Positions 8,956-16,789 of a stretch of 37,864 bases of DNA are shown piece after piece (the stretch's first letter is position 1; each line of letters begins with the position of its first letter). The stretch is from Candidatus Lachnoclostridium pullistercoris (GTDB lineage Bacteria > Bacillota > Clostridia > Lachnospirales > Lachnospiraceae), in the NCBI GenBank assembly GCA_019119775.1, contig DWWL01000065.1, positions 1-37,864 on the forward strand, read 5' to 3'. A model generated the notes under the pieces. It worked only from the letters and a program-made list of their open reading frames with translations, did not search any database and was not told the DNA's origin. The position numbers were made by a program, and so were the translations under genes.

Positions 8956-9342
8956 TTACGGCTGCTTTTTCGCTGCCTGCTCAGGGGCTTTCTCTGTTTG
9001 ATTCTTCTTTTCCTCCAGCTCGCGGAGCGCTTTCTCCAGCTTCATCTGCGTCGTCACCAGCTCGTGCTTTAAGCTGTACGTCTCTTTTTCCAGCGCCCGG
9101 TTCTGCTCCTCCAGCTGCTCTGCCCTCTCCTGGCTCTTAAAATAGTCATCCGCCATATTCAGCTCCACCATCGTCACCTGATAATCCCGGTTCTGCTTGG
9201 TAAAGCCCTTCTGTTTTTTCATCAGGGAGATCTTTTCATTGATATAGCTGGCCACCTTCTGAAGGTAAGCCTCCTCTTCCTGCCCTTCCAGGGTGTAGAT
9301 CTCGCCATCGATCAGTACCTCTGCGTAATTCTTTGAATCCAT
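8956..9342 (-). CDS. zapA: Cell division protein ZapA
   Basis: 128 residues. The N-terminal ZapA domain reads MDSKNYAEVLIDGEIYTLEG and continues through EEAYLQKVASYINEKI. A long coiled coil follows (about 70-115, rich in E, K and L heptads) and the tail is lysine/glutamine rich. ZapA binds and bundles FtsZ filaments at midcell. The ATG at 9342 has AGGAG eight bases upstream; a longer reading frame to 9396 lacks a site and its N-terminus does not look like ZapA. Upstream is a TATAAT box abutting a perfect 19-bp palindrome, and a strong terminator follows the stop. Confidence 0.9.
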   Translation of the reverse strand: MDSKNYAEVLIDGEIYTLEGQEEEAYLQKVASYINEKISLMKKQKGFTKQNRDYQVTMVELNMADDYFKSQERAEQLEEQNRALEKETYSLKHELVTTQMKLEKALRELEEKKNQTEKAPEQAAKKQP

Positions 9343-9415
9343 CCCATTTTCTCCTATCGTAGCCGCACCCGGCGCCTGCCCTCTGCGCAGGCCCATTCAG
9401 GTTCCCTATCTTATC

Positions 9416-9440
9416 ATTATATCACAGGCACTGCCTGTGA
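9416..9440 (-). promoter_or_regulatory. Probable zapA promoter with palindromic operator
   Basis: A TATAAT -10 box on the minus strand (9416-9421) directly abuts a perfect palindrome TCACAGGCA-C-TGCCTGTGA (9422-9440) that fills the space where the -10/-35 spacer would lie. The -35 region (GCGGTC at 17 nt) matches the consensus poorly. That arrangement fits a regulated promoter with a dimeric regulator in the spacer, but no regulator is identified. Confidence 0.45.
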
Positions 9441-9505
9441 CCGCCCTTCGCCGCCTGCCCTGCATAAGCCGGCTCCCGCAGGCTCGCTTTCGCTCATTAT
9501 ACCAT

Positions 9506-9585
9506 GGCCGCTAAGCTCGTGAAATACCCCGCTAAGCGCCCAGGCATATATTCGCACTAGACTCGTGAAATACCTCGTCAAGTGC
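9506..9585. repeat. Two tandem hairpin repeats with the same loop and compensating stems
   Basis: Copy 1 pairs CGCTAAGC (9509-9516) with GCTAAGCG (9531-9538). Copy 2 pairs GCACTAGAC (9554-9562) with GTCAAGTGC (9577-9585). Both enclose the same 14-nt loop, TCGTGAAATACC followed by C or T and C, and both have an A-A mismatch after three base pairs. Stem sequences differ but remain paired. TATAAT-like boxes on the minus strand flank the pair. This is the only structure I can name in the 303-base gap between zapA and ruvB apart from the zapA promoter palindrome. Confidence 0.6.
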
Positions 9586-9645
9586 TCATATTATACCATA
9601 CCCTTTCCCGCGGCGCCAGGGGTTTTTCCATATGCTGCGGACTTT

Positions 9646-10641
9646 CTAGCGGGAAAGCCCCAGATGATGGTAAGCCAGATCAGTGGCCACCCGTCCTCTC
9701 GGAGTCCGGTTGATCAGACCGTTCATGAGAAGATACGGTTCATACACATCCTCCAGCGTCCCCGCATCCTCTCCTAAGGCCGCCGCCAGCGTGTCCAGGC
9801 CTACCGGCCCGCCGGAAAATTTCTGAATAATGGCCAAAAGGATGCTCCTGTCGTTGTTGTCCAGGCCCAGGCGGTCCACTTCCAGAATATCCAGCGCAAA
9901 ATCCGCCACCTCTTTCGTGATCACCCCGTTGTACTTCACCTGGGCAAAATCCCTCACCCGCTTCAGCAGCCGGTTGGCAAGACGGGGCGTGCCTCTGGCC
10001 CGCTTGGCGATCTCCCCGGCTCCCGCCCGGTCGATCTCCACGTTCAGCACCTTCGCCGAGCGGATAATGATCTCCTCCAGCTCCCCCGGAGTGTAGAAAT
10101 CCAGCTTCTGCACCACGCCGAACCGGTCCCTCAAGGGGGCCGTCAGAAGGCCCGCCCTGGTGGTGGCTCCCACCAGGGTAAAATGGGGCAGCTCCAGCCG
10201 GATCGACCGGGCAGAGGACTCTTTTCCCAGCATGATGTCAATGGCAAAATCCTCCATCGCCGGATAAAGCACCTCCTCCACCTGTCGGTTTAGCCGGTGG
10301 ATCTCATCTACAAACAGCACGTCCCCCTCCTGGAGATTGTTGAGAATGGCCGCCATCTCTCCTGGCTTTTCAATGGCCGGCCCGCTGGTCACTTTCATGT
10401 TCACGCCCATCTCATTGGCGATAATACCGCAGAGCGTGGTCTTTCCCAGACCGGGAGGACCGTAAAACAGCACATGATCCAGAGATTCCCCCCTGGACTT
10501 GGCCGCATCGATAAATACCTTCAGAATGGATTTGGTCCTGGTCTGGCCGATATAATCCTTTAAATACTGGGGACGAAGGGTCCCCTCGATCTTTTTTTCT
10601 TCTTCCGTCACCACATCCGTGGTAATAATTCTTCGTTCCAT
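9646..10641 (-). CDS. ruvB: Holliday junction branch migration helicase RuvB
   Basis: 331 residues, the normal RuvB length. It starts [11 protein letters not shown] and [15 protein letters not shown]. Walker A is [10 protein letters not shown] (about 61-70), Walker B is LFVDEIHRL, sensor 1 lies in [11 protein letters not shown], and the C-terminal winged helix ends [17 protein letters not shown]. RuvB forms the hexameric motor that drives branch migration of Holliday junctions with RuvA. It follows ruvA with a 37-base gap. The ribosome binding site is weak, which fits translation coupled to ruvA. Confidence 0.97.
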   Translation of the reverse strand: MERRIITTDVVTEEEKKIEGTLRPQYLKDYIGQTRTKSILKVFIDAAKSRGESLDHVLFYGPPGLGKTTLCGIIANEMGVNMKVTSGPAIEKPGEMAAILNNLQEGDVLFVDEIHRLNRQVEEVLYPAMEDFAIDIMLGKESSARSIRLELPHFTLVGATTRAGLLTAPLRDRFGVVQKLDFYTPGELEEIIIRSAKVLNVEIDRAGAGEIAKRARGTPRLANRLLKRVRDFAQVKYNGVITKEVADFALDILEVDRLGLDNNDRSILLAIIQKFSGGPVGLDTLAAALGEDAGTLEDVYEPYLLMNGLINRTPRGRVATDLAYHHLGLSR

Positions 10642-10678
10642 ATACTGCTCAACCTGCTCTTCGTCCGGCCGTTCCCGG

Positions 10679-11299
10679 TCAGATCAGAAACTTTAAGGAC
10701 TGCTTCAGCACGTCCTCCGCCGTCATATCCCCGGAGATCTCCACCCGGCGCACAGCTCTCGACGCCTCCATGGCGGAATATCCCAGGGCCGTGAGGGCTT
10801 CCATGGCCTCCCGCCCGGCTGCTCCCAGGGCCGGATCGCCGTTCTCCGTCTGTCCGCCCCCGGCAAACGCCTCCGCCGGGATGATATCGTCCATGGACAC
10901 CTTGTCCTTTAAATCCAGAATGATCCTCTGCGCCGTCTTGACGCCCACTCCCGGCGCCCTGGCAATGGCCTTGGCGTCCCCGGAGATCACCGCCAGCCGC
11001 AGGTCATCCGGCTTCAGCGCCGACAAAATCCCCAGCGCCCCCTTCGGGCCGATGCCGCCCACGCCCAGCAGCTGCTTAAACATGGCCAGCTCTCCCTTTG
11101 TGAGAAAGCCGAACAGGCCGAGGCCATCCTCTCTCACCTGCAGATAGGTGTATATCTTTACTTCTTCCCCCATCGCCGGAAGACGCTCCAGGACAGACAG
11201 GGGGGTCTTGATCTCATAGCCGATATTTCCTGTTTCCACCACGATCCCGTCACCGGAAACTTCGCTCAGGATCCCTTTTATATAGGAAATCAATGTCAT
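10679..11299 (-). CDS. ruvA: Holliday junction branch migration protein RuvA
   Basis: About 206 residues. Domain I is the OB fold starting [11 protein letters not shown]; domain II has two helix-hairpin-helix motifs ([16 protein letters not shown] and [20 protein letters not shown]); a flexible acidic linker (about 135-160) leads to domain III ending [12 protein letters not shown], which binds RuvB. RuvA recognises the four-way junction. Two starts are possible: ATG at 11299, two bases from GAGGAG, and TTG at 11293, eight bases from it. The TTG product would begin MISYIKG, matching typical RuvA N-termini, so it may be the true start. Confidence 0.96.
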   Translation of the reverse strand: MTLISYIKGILSEVSGDGIVVETGNIGYEIKTPLSVLERLPAMGEEVKIYTYLQVREDGLGLFGFLTKGELAMFKQLLGVGGIGPKGALGILSALKPDDLRLAVISGDAKAIARAPGVGVKTAQRIILDLKDKVSMDDIIPAEAFAGGGQTENGDPALGAAGREAMEALTALGYSAMEASRAVRRVEISGDMTAEDVLKQSLKFLI

Positions 11300-11385
11300 T
11301 TCTCCTCTTCTCAATGATCTCATTCATCATAACATATCCCCCTGTCCATTGCAACCGCTAATCGAACAAATATTCTGTCTGTCCA

Positions 11386-11414
11386 TTGACGTACTGCCTC
11401 CGGACCGATATAAT
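11386..11414 (+). promoter_or_regulatory. Promoter of the RNase H-like gene
   Basis: TTGACG (11386-11391) and TATAAT (11409-11414) with a 17-nt spacer, about 40 bases before the start codon. The region is the divergent intergenic space between ruvA and the plus-strand gene. Confidence 0.82.
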
Positions 11415-11454
11415 GGAGCATATTCCTGAAATTATTTGAAAGGGAGCGACTGCA

Positions 11455-12573
11455 ATGATCACTGCACAGTACCATTTTTCTTCTCCGGAAACCTATCCCT
11501 TAGAGCGCATGGGAGATCCGGAGAAACTGCTGTTTTTCGATATTGAGACCACCGGCTTTTCCGGGACTTCCTCCAATCTCTATCTGATCGGGGCGGCGTC
11601 CTTCTCCGGCGGCACCTGGAATCTGACCCAGTGGTTTGCCGACCGCGCCGGGGCCGAGGAGGAGATTCTCCAGGCATTTTTCTCCTGCCTGGACTCTTTT
11701 GACACCCTGGTTCATTTTAACGGGGACACCTTTGACATTCCCTATCTGAAAAAGCGCTGCCAGGCTCTGGGGCTTCCCTGTCCCCTCGGCCGCCTCCGCA
11801 GCCTGGATATATACAAAAAAATAAAGCCCCTGAAAAAGCTGCTGGGGCTGGAGAGCCTGAAACAGAAGGCCATAGAGCGCTTCCTGGGCATTTCCCGGGA
11901 AGATCGGTATAACGGCGGTCAGCTGATTGAGGTGTACCAGGACTATCTTCTCACCAGGAACGAGGAGCTGTGCCGCCTGCTTCTTCTCCACAATGAAGAG
12001 GATTTAAAGGGAATGCCTCTCATCCTCTCCATTTTAAACTATCCGGATTTTCTCACCGGAACATTTCTGCCGAAGCAGTGGACGATCCGGGAAGAGACCG
12101 ACCTTTTCGGCCGGAAAGACCGGATTCTGGAAGTGGCCTGCGAAAGCTCCTGCCGCCTCCCGATCCCTATCGCCTGGGAACACCCGGCTTTCCCCGGTGT
12201 GAATTTTTCCGCCGCGGACAGCAGCCTTTCCGTATCCATTCCCATCCTGGAAGGGGAGTTAAAATATTTTTATCCCAATTACAAGGATTATTACTACCTG
12301 ATCTACGAGGACAGAGCCGTCCACAAAAGCGTGGGAGAATACGTGGACCGGGACGCCAGGAAAAAGGCGACCGCAGCCACCTGCTACATAAAAAAAGAGG
12401 GGCTCTTCCTGCCCCAGCCGGAGACGGAGAAAGGCCCCGTCTTCCGCTCCGATCACCGCTCCAGGACCGCGTACCGGGAGTGTCCCGGCGATCCCCTGGC
12501 CTGCCCGGACTTTCCGGACTACATCCGCAGCCTGACTCTCTCCAGCCTGGGAAAAGCTGTGCGGGAACTTTAA
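11455..12573 (+). CDS. YprB-like ribonuclease H-fold exonuclease-like protein
   Basis: 372 residues. The N-terminal 200 residues form an RNase H-like DEDD exonuclease fold: KLLFFDIETTGFSG (acidic pair D-x-E, about 26-36), FNGDTFDIPYLKKRC (exo II type) and LLLHNEEDLKGM (the final acidic residue). This matches the YprB/RNase_H_2 group, whose biological substrate is not established. The C-terminal 170 residues are unassigned and contain a tyrosine-rich stretch (YFYPNYKDYYYL). The ATG follows AAGGGAG. The gene has its own promoter and ends eight bases from the convergent DUF5662 gene, with no terminator hairpin between them. Confidence 0.82.
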   Translation: MITAQYHFSSPETYPLERMGDPEKLLFFDIETTGFSGTSSNLYLIGAASFSGGTWNLTQWFADRAGAEEEILQAFFSCLDSFDTLVHFNGDTFDIPYLKKRCQALGLPCPLGRLRSLDIYKKIKPLKKLLGLESLKQKAIERFLGISREDRYNGGQLIEVYQDYLLTRNEELCRLLLLHNEEDLKGMPLILSILNYPDFLTGTFLPKQWTIREETDLFGRKDRILEVACESSCRLPIPIAWEHPAFPGVNFSAADSSLSVSIPILEGELKYFYPNYKDYYYLIYEDRAVHKSVGEYVDRDARKKATAATCYIKKEGLFLPQPETEKGPVFRSDHRSRTAYRECPGDPLACPDFPDYIRSLTLSSLGKAVREL

Positions 12574-12581
12574 CCCCGCTC

Positions 12582-13130
12582 TCAGTAGTCTCCCTGCTTT
12601 AACAGCTGCTTTATATAGGCGAAGGTTTTTTCCTCCCCTTCATCCCTCAGCATGATCAGGAGCTTTTCCACCAGCGCCTTTGTCTCCGGGTGCATGAACC
12701 GGTCCTCCTTTGAGCGGCAGAAATATTCCCAGGCGGATGCGTCCGTGTAATCCTTTCCCTTGTACACGCGGGAAGCGGCGATCCGGTCCATCATCATCTC
12801 CATCACATAGGGAAGCGGCATTTTCACCCCCATGAGCCCCTCCTCCCAGTGACCGGGGCGCACGTCCATCCAGTATTCAAAATGGTGCCTGTTCCGGCCC
12901 TTGTGGTGGAGCCAGGCTTCCGAGTAGCCTTTGGCCTCCCGCTCCGCCGCGTTGGGGCTTCTGGTCCCCTGGTAATATTTCACTCCGATGGAAAATTCCG
13001 TCCAGCTGTATTTGGACAGATCATGGAGCAGTCCCTGGCGGTACAGCCCGATCCGAAAGCAGTTCTTCATCACCAGCCACTTGTGGGTCGTGATGGTCTT
13101 AAAATGTCCCCAGATATTTTTCAGTTTCAT
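12582..13130 (-). CDS. DUF5662 family protein
   Basis: 182 residues, the usual size for this uncharacterised family seen in Lachnospiraceae. It is rich in histidine and aromatic residues: GLYRQGLLHDLSKYSWTEFS near the N-terminus and WLHHKGRNRHHFEYWMDV in the middle. The HD and HH pairs recall metal-binding helical folds of HD-domain type, but this is inference from spacing only. The C-terminus is helical and charged. There is no signal peptide or membrane segment. The ribosome binding site is weak. Confidence 0.75.
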   Translation of the reverse strand: MKLKNIWGHFKTITTHKWLVMKNCFRIGLYRQGLLHDLSKYSWTEFSIGVKYYQGTRSPNAAEREAKGYSEAWLHHKGRNRHHFEYWMDVRPGHWEEGLMGVKMPLPYVMEMMMDRIAASRVYKGKDYTDASAWEYFCRSKEDRFMHPETKALVEKLLIMLRDEGEEKTFAYIKQLLKQGDY

Positions 13131-13182
13131 GATAAAAGCCCCGTTTCCATATCCTGTATCAGCCGGCCGGGACAGCGCAGGC

Positions 13183-13220
13183 GCAGACAGCCGCGGCTTA
13201 TTCTGTCCGCGGCTGTCTGC
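13183..13220. repeat. Perfect 14-bp inverted repeat (hairpin) upstream of the DUF5662 gene
   Basis: GCAGACAGCCGCGG (13183-13196) pairs perfectly with CCGCGGCTGTCTGC (13207-13220) across a 10-nt loop. Further out GCCGGC at 13162-13167 can pair with GCCGGC near 13236-13241, giving an imperfect longer stem. There is no U-tract on either strand, so it is not a standard terminator. It lies in the 294-base gap between the DUF5662 gene and the cold-shock gene. Confidence 0.7.
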
Positions 13221-13332
13221 AGCCTCTGGTCCGCTGCCGGCACGATACAGTATACCACTTTCCTCCGGCAGACGTCCACTTTTTTCATGTGCGGGATGTC
13301 GCCGGCCCCCTCCCCTTACCCGCCGAAACCGT

Positions 13333-13361
13333 TTGACACTCCATACAAACTATGTTATTCT
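13333..13361 (+). promoter_or_regulatory. Strong promoter of the cold-shock gene
   Basis: A consensus TTGACA (13333-13338), 17-nt spacer and TATTCT (13356-13361). The expected start of transcription leaves a leader of about 57 nt with a small CCGCA/TGCGG hairpin (13370-13384) and a U-rich stretch before TTGGAGG. Confidence 0.85.
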
Positions 13362-13424
13362 GTACGTGACCGCAGAATCTGCGGCTCAGCAATTTTTATT
13401 TTTTAATTTTTTTGGAGGTATCAT

Positions 13425-13622
13425 ATGAAGGGTACAGTTAAGTGGTTTAACAACCAGAAGGGATACGGCTTCATCTGCGACGAGCAGGGAAATGACGTAT
13501 TCGTACATTACACCGGGCTGAACATGGAAGGCTTCAAGTCCTTAGACGAGGGCGCAGCCGTAGAGTTCGATGTAGTAAACGGAACGAAAGGACCTCAGGC
13601 AACCAACGTTACGAAATTATAA
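13425..13622 (+). CDS. Cold-shock protein (CspA family)
   Basis: 65 residues, a single cold-shock domain. RNP1 is visible as KGYGFICD and RNP2 as DVFVHYTGL; the N-terminus [16 protein letters not shown] is family-typical. These proteins bind single-stranded RNA/DNA and melt RNA secondary structure. The gene has a consensus promoter, a U-rich leader and a TTGGAGG ribosome binding site, features of a highly expressed gene. It is monocistronic, with a terminator about 110 bases downstream. Confidence 0.96.
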   Translation: MKGTVKWFNNQKGYGFICDEQGNDVFVHYTGLNMEGFKSLDEGAAVEFDVVNGTKGPQATNVTKL

Positions 13623-13734
13623 TTATTATAATGAGCCAACCAATGTACCTTTTTCATAAAATAGAAGAATTGTTTTTTTATTCCTGTTTATTTTTTTGAA
13701 ATAGTTATATGGATTGAGACGTGATTGCAAAAGA

Positions 13735-13772
13735 GCGCCCTGGCCGGGCAAACATCCGGCGGGCGCTTTTTT
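13735..13772. terminator. Bidirectional terminator between the cold-shock and thioesterase genes
   Basis: GCGCCC-TG-GCCGG pairs with CCGGC-GGGCGC (13735-13766) around a short loop. TTTTTT follows on the plus strand; on the minus strand the stem is followed by TCTTTT. It lies between two convergent genes and can serve both. Confidence 0.85.
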
Positions 13773-13788
13773 CAGTTTCTGACGCTTT

Positions 13789-14220
13789 TTATGAGTCTGC
13801 TTCCTCTTCCATATAGGAGCGCAGCAGCTCGTACAGCTCCGGAAGTTCGCGGTTTAAGGCCACCGGGCGCTGCTTTTCGGAAGAATAATAGCAGTGCTCG
13901 CTCTCTGCCGTAAAGCGAAGGCTCCCGTCCTCCCCCACGATCCGGTAGCTCAGGACAGCCCGCATGGGCTTTAACTCCTTCGGGGAGACGTAGATCTTCA
14001 CCGTCTCCCGGAACCTGGTCATCTTCCGGTACCTGCAGCTGATTCCCAGGACGGCAAAATCAATGCCCTTTTCCACGCTCTTTCCATAGCCGTAGCCAAT
14101 CTTTTCCAGGAAGTCCACCCGGGCCTCCTCCAGCCATTTAATATAGTTGATGTGGTTGATGATCCCCATCTGATCCGTCTCATGGTACTGGGTCACACGC
14201 ACATAAGGCTCTGCCTTCAT
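13789..14220 (-). CDS. Acyl-CoA thioesterase, 4HBT / YbgC-like
   Basis: 143 residues with a hot-dog fold. The family signature is YHETDQMGIINHINYIKWLEEARVDF (residues about 12-37, written here only in part): YHETDQMG contains the catalytic aspartate of 4-hydroxybenzoyl-CoA-type thioesterases, followed by NHINY and EARVDF. It hydrolyses acyl-CoA thioesters; the substrate cannot be predicted. AAAGGAG lies upstream of the ATG. It lies 35 bases downstream of hslO on the same strand, so it is likely the last gene of that cluster, ending at the bidirectional terminator. Confidence 0.9.
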   Translation of the reverse strand: MKAEPYVRVTQYHETDQMGIINHINYIKWLEEARVDFLEKIGYGYGKSVEKGIDFAVLGISCRYRKMTRFRETVKIYVSPKELKPMRAVLSYRIVGEDGSLRFTAESEHCYYSSEKQRPVALNRELPELYELLRSYMEEEADS

Positions 14221-14255
14221 CTGCCGCTCCTTTCTGTCCCCTACGCCGCTTCCGC

Positions 14256-15134
14256 CTACCTGGCTTTTGCCAGCAGTTCCTTCAGCTCGTCCACCGTAAA
14301 CTCATAATTTTTATTGCAGAAATGACAATTGACCTCAATGCTCTTTCCCTCGTCGATCATCTCCTGGATCTCTTTGCTCCCGATGCTGATGATGGCCTTC
14401 TCCACCCGCTCCTTCGTACAGTTGCAGAAAAAGCGCGTGGGCATACGGTCCAGAATCTCCAGTCCGAACTCTCCCAGAATGTGTTCCAGGATCATCTCCG
14501 GGCTGTTTCCCTGATCCAGCAAGCTGGTGATGGAGGTGATCTCTCCCAGGGTCTTTTCCAGCTTGGAAATGATCTCGTCCGAGGCTCCCGGCATCAGCTG
14601 CAGGATAAAGCCGCCGGCCTGGCGCACCGTGTTGTCCTTATTCATCAGGACTCCCAGGGCCACCGATGAGGGAGTCTGCTCGGAGGTGGCGTAGTAGTAG
14701 GTCAGGTCCTCTGCGATCTCACCTGTCACAAGGATGGTCTGTCCCACATAGGGCTCCTTTAAGCCCACGTCCCGGATCACGCTCAGCACGCCCACTCCCA
14801 GGGCGCCGCCCACATCCAGCTTTCCCTTCGCGTTGGGAGGAAGCATCACTTCAGGATGGTAAACATACCCTTTCACGTCTCCCCTGGAGTCTGCCGTCAC
14901 CGTCAGGCCGCCGATGGGGCCGTCTCCCTCGATCTTGATGGTCAGAAGGTCATCCTCCCCCTTCATCATCACTCCCATCATGCCTGCGGCCGTCAGAAGC
15001 CGTCCCAGGGCCGCCGTGGCCACCGGGCTGGTGTTGTGGGCCTGTCTCGCATATTCTACCAGTTCTCTCGTCGTGGACGCAAAGGCACGGATCTGTCCCT
15101 CCGCCGCCGTCGCCCGCACAATGTAATCGGTCAT
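14256..15134 (-). CDS. hslO: Redox-regulated chaperone Hsp33
   Basis: 292 residues, typical for Hsp33. The N-terminal core starts MTDYIVRATAAEGQIRAFA and includes the GDGPIGGLTV segment. The C-terminal redox switch has the zinc-binding cysteines as CNC in RFFCNCTKERV and CHFC in NCHFCNKNYEF. When oxidised these disulphide-bond, zinc is released and the holdase activates. The start codon overlaps the end of the methyltransferase gene as ATGA, so the two are translationally coupled. Confidence 0.96.
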   Translation of the reverse strand: MTDYIVRATAAEGQIRAFASTTRELVEYARQAHNTSPVATAALGRLLTAAGMMGVMMKGEDDLLTIKIEGDGPIGGLTVTADSRGDVKGYVYHPEVMLPPNAKGKLDVGGALGVGVLSVIRDVGLKEPYVGQTILVTGEIAEDLTYYYATSEQTPSSVALGVLMNKDNTVRQAGGFILQLMPGASDEIISKLEKTLGEITSITSLLDQGNSPEMILEHILGEFGLEILDRMPTRFFCNCTKERVEKAIISIGSKEIQEMIDEGKSIEVNCHFCNKNYEFTVDELKELLAKAR

Positions 15135-15904
15135 AAATTTTCGTTCCTCTCTGTCTTTCCCTGTTCCCGGAATACAGCGTAAACCCGCTCCGAAGTCTCT
15201 TTCGGCTCCTCCCTTGTGAAGGCGTCGTAAAACCTCACGAAGCGCATCCCGGCCCGCTCGCCGATCTCTCGGATCTCCTCCAGCCGGTACGCCCTCTGAT
15301 AGTGGGTCTCCTCGTACTTCCGGTACAGATCATGTTCTCCTTCTCTCACAAAAATCGCCAGATCATACTCATTGATCCGCTCTTCTTCATCATAGTAATT
15401 GTCCCAGATAAAGCTGCCGTCCTCCCGGTTCTCCGCGATGGTGCTCTCCCCCATCTGACGGTACTTGTACTCCGTGTTCAGATCAAACAGAAATACGCCG
15501 CCCGGATCCAGATAGTTGTTCACCAGGCGGAATACCTGCTCCAGCTCCTCCGGCTCCAGAATGTAATTCATGGAGTCACAGACGGACACCACCGCCCGGA
15601 CCGTCCCGTAGAGTTCAAACTCCCTCATATCCTGGCAGAGGTAGAGAATGTCGTGTCCGGACTTCACCCGCTTCTCCATGGCCATCTCCAGCATTTCCTC
15701 CGAGCAGTCCACCCCGATCATGTCGTAGCCGGCCTCCGCCAGAAGCTCCGTCATGGTCCCGGTGCCGCAGCCCAGATCCAGTACCAGGCCGTCCTCTGCC
15801 CCGTACTCCCGCAGAAGTCCTGTCAGATACCGGCTCCACTCCCTGTAGGGCACATTGTCCATAAACAGGTCGTACACCTCCGCAAATCCGGAATATGCTT
15901 CCAT
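15131..15904 (-). CDS. Class I SAM-dependent methyltransferase
   Basis: 257 residues. Motif I is VLDLGCGTGTMTELLAEAGYD (part; residues about 41-61), with the SAM-binding glycines, and the acidic end of strand 2 in GVDCSEEML. The middle part (YLCQDMREFE, VVSVCDSMNYI) is the Methyltransf_25/11 pattern, and the C-terminal region has the large b-sheet of small-molecule methyltransferases. The substrate is unknown. GGAGGAG lies five bases before the ATG, and the gene overlaps hslO by four bases. Confidence 0.9.
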   Translation of the reverse strand: MEAYSGFAEVYDLFMDNVPYREWSRYLTGLLREYGAEDGLVLDLGCGTGTMTELLAEAGYDMIGVDCSEEMLEMAMEKRVKSGHDILYLCQDMREFELYGTVRAVVSVCDSMNYILEPEELEQVFRLVNNYLDPGGVFLFDLNTEYKYRQMGESTIAENREDGSFIWDNYYDEEERINEYDLAIFVREGEHDLYRKYEETHYQRAYRLEEIREIGERAGMRFVRFYDAFTREEPKETSERVYAVFREQGKTERNENL

Positions 15905-15919
15905 ACGTTCTCCTCCCCG

Positions 15920-16576
15920 TCAGTCCACCTGGGACAGAAGGTATTCCTCTAACTCCTCCACGGTGGCCGCGATTCTTCCGGCTCCCGCCTCCTCAAGCTC
16001 CTCCCGGCTCCCATAGCCGTAGAGAACTCCGATGGAGTCCATGCCAACTTCCTTCGCTCCCAGAATATCGTGCTTCCGATCTCCGATCATCACCGCCTCA
16101 GACAGATCTGTGATCCCTTCCCGCTCCAGCAGGTAGCGGATCACATCCGCCTTTTTCACCCGTTTTCCCTCGCTGTCCGCTCCGGCCACATAGGTGAAAT
16201 AATCGGTGAAGCCAAAATACTTCACCACGATCCCGGCGGTCGTCTCCGGCTTGGAGGTGGCCACATACAGCTGATAGCCGGCGCACTTGAGCGCTCCCAG
16301 CATCTCCCGGATCCCCGGATACTCTTTATTTTCATACACGCCTTTTTCTGTATAGTATTCCCGGAATACCTTCACAGCCTCCTCCGCCTGCTCTCTGGTA
16401 AAGCCGGCATACTCCTGAAACTGATCCCACAGAGGCGGTCCGATAAACGGCCGCAGTTCAGTCCGATCCTTTACCTCAATGCCGAAATGCTTCAGAGCCA
16501 GCCAGACTGCTTTTGTAATTCCTTCTTCCGGATCTGTCAGCGTGCCGTCCAGATCAAACAACAGATATTTCTTCAT
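15920..16576 (-). CDS. HAD-superfamily phosphatase, phosphoglycolate phosphatase-like
   Basis: 218 residues. HAD motif I is LLFDLDGTLTDPEEG, with the nucleophilic aspartate and acid/base aspartate (D8, D10). Motif II is the threonine in YVATSKP, motif III the lysine in GKRVKKADVI, and motif IV VMIGDRKHDILGAK. The helical cap (about 15-85) puts it in the HAD-IA phosphoglycolate phosphatase/b-phosphoglucomutase group; substrates vary widely. It is 15 bases upstream of the methyltransferase and probably in one operon with it, hslO and the thioesterase. Confidence 0.9.
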   Translation of the reverse strand: MKKYLLFDLDGTLTDPEEGITKAVWLALKHFGIEVKDRTELRPFIGPPLWDQFQEYAGFTREQAEEAVKVFREYYTEKGVYENKEYPGIREMLGALKCAGYQLYVATSKPETTAGIVVKYFGFTDYFTYVAGADSEGKRVKKADVIRYLLEREGITDLSEAVMIGDRKHDILGAKEVGMDSIGVLYGYGSREELEEAGAGRIAATVEELEEYLLSQVD

Positions 16577-16628
16577 TCCGTCCCACCCTCTCCTCTCTCA
16601 AAGCACGGTCTTTCACGTTCTTTTCCAG

Positions 16629-16661
16629 GTCTGTCCCGCTGCCGGGCTTTAAGCGCGCAAA
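16629..16661. repeat. Short dispersed repeat next to a terminator (copy A)
   Basis: GTCTGTCCCGCTGCCGG followed by GCTTTAAGCGCGCAAAA. The same two blocks recur at 20539-20610 (copy B), where about 47 bases separate them; both copies abut a terminator hairpin in the same orientation. Confidence 0.5.
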
Positions 16662-16687
16662 AGGACTGACCCCAATCGGTCAGTCCT
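16659..16687 (-). terminator. Terminator of the SleB-like hydrolase gene
   Basis: A perfect 10-bp stem, AGGACTGACC (16662-16671) with GGTCAGTCCT (16678-16687), loop of six. On the minus strand it is followed by a short T-tract. It lies about 100 bases past the stop of the hydrolase gene. Confidence 0.7.
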
Positions 16688-16789
16688 AATCTTACAGTAA
16701 TTCTCTCTTTTCGTCAACCCTCACCCGGTTCCCTGCCTTCTGTGCACCGGTTTTCCGCTCTCTCTTCCTCCCTCACGCCCCGGCTCTCC

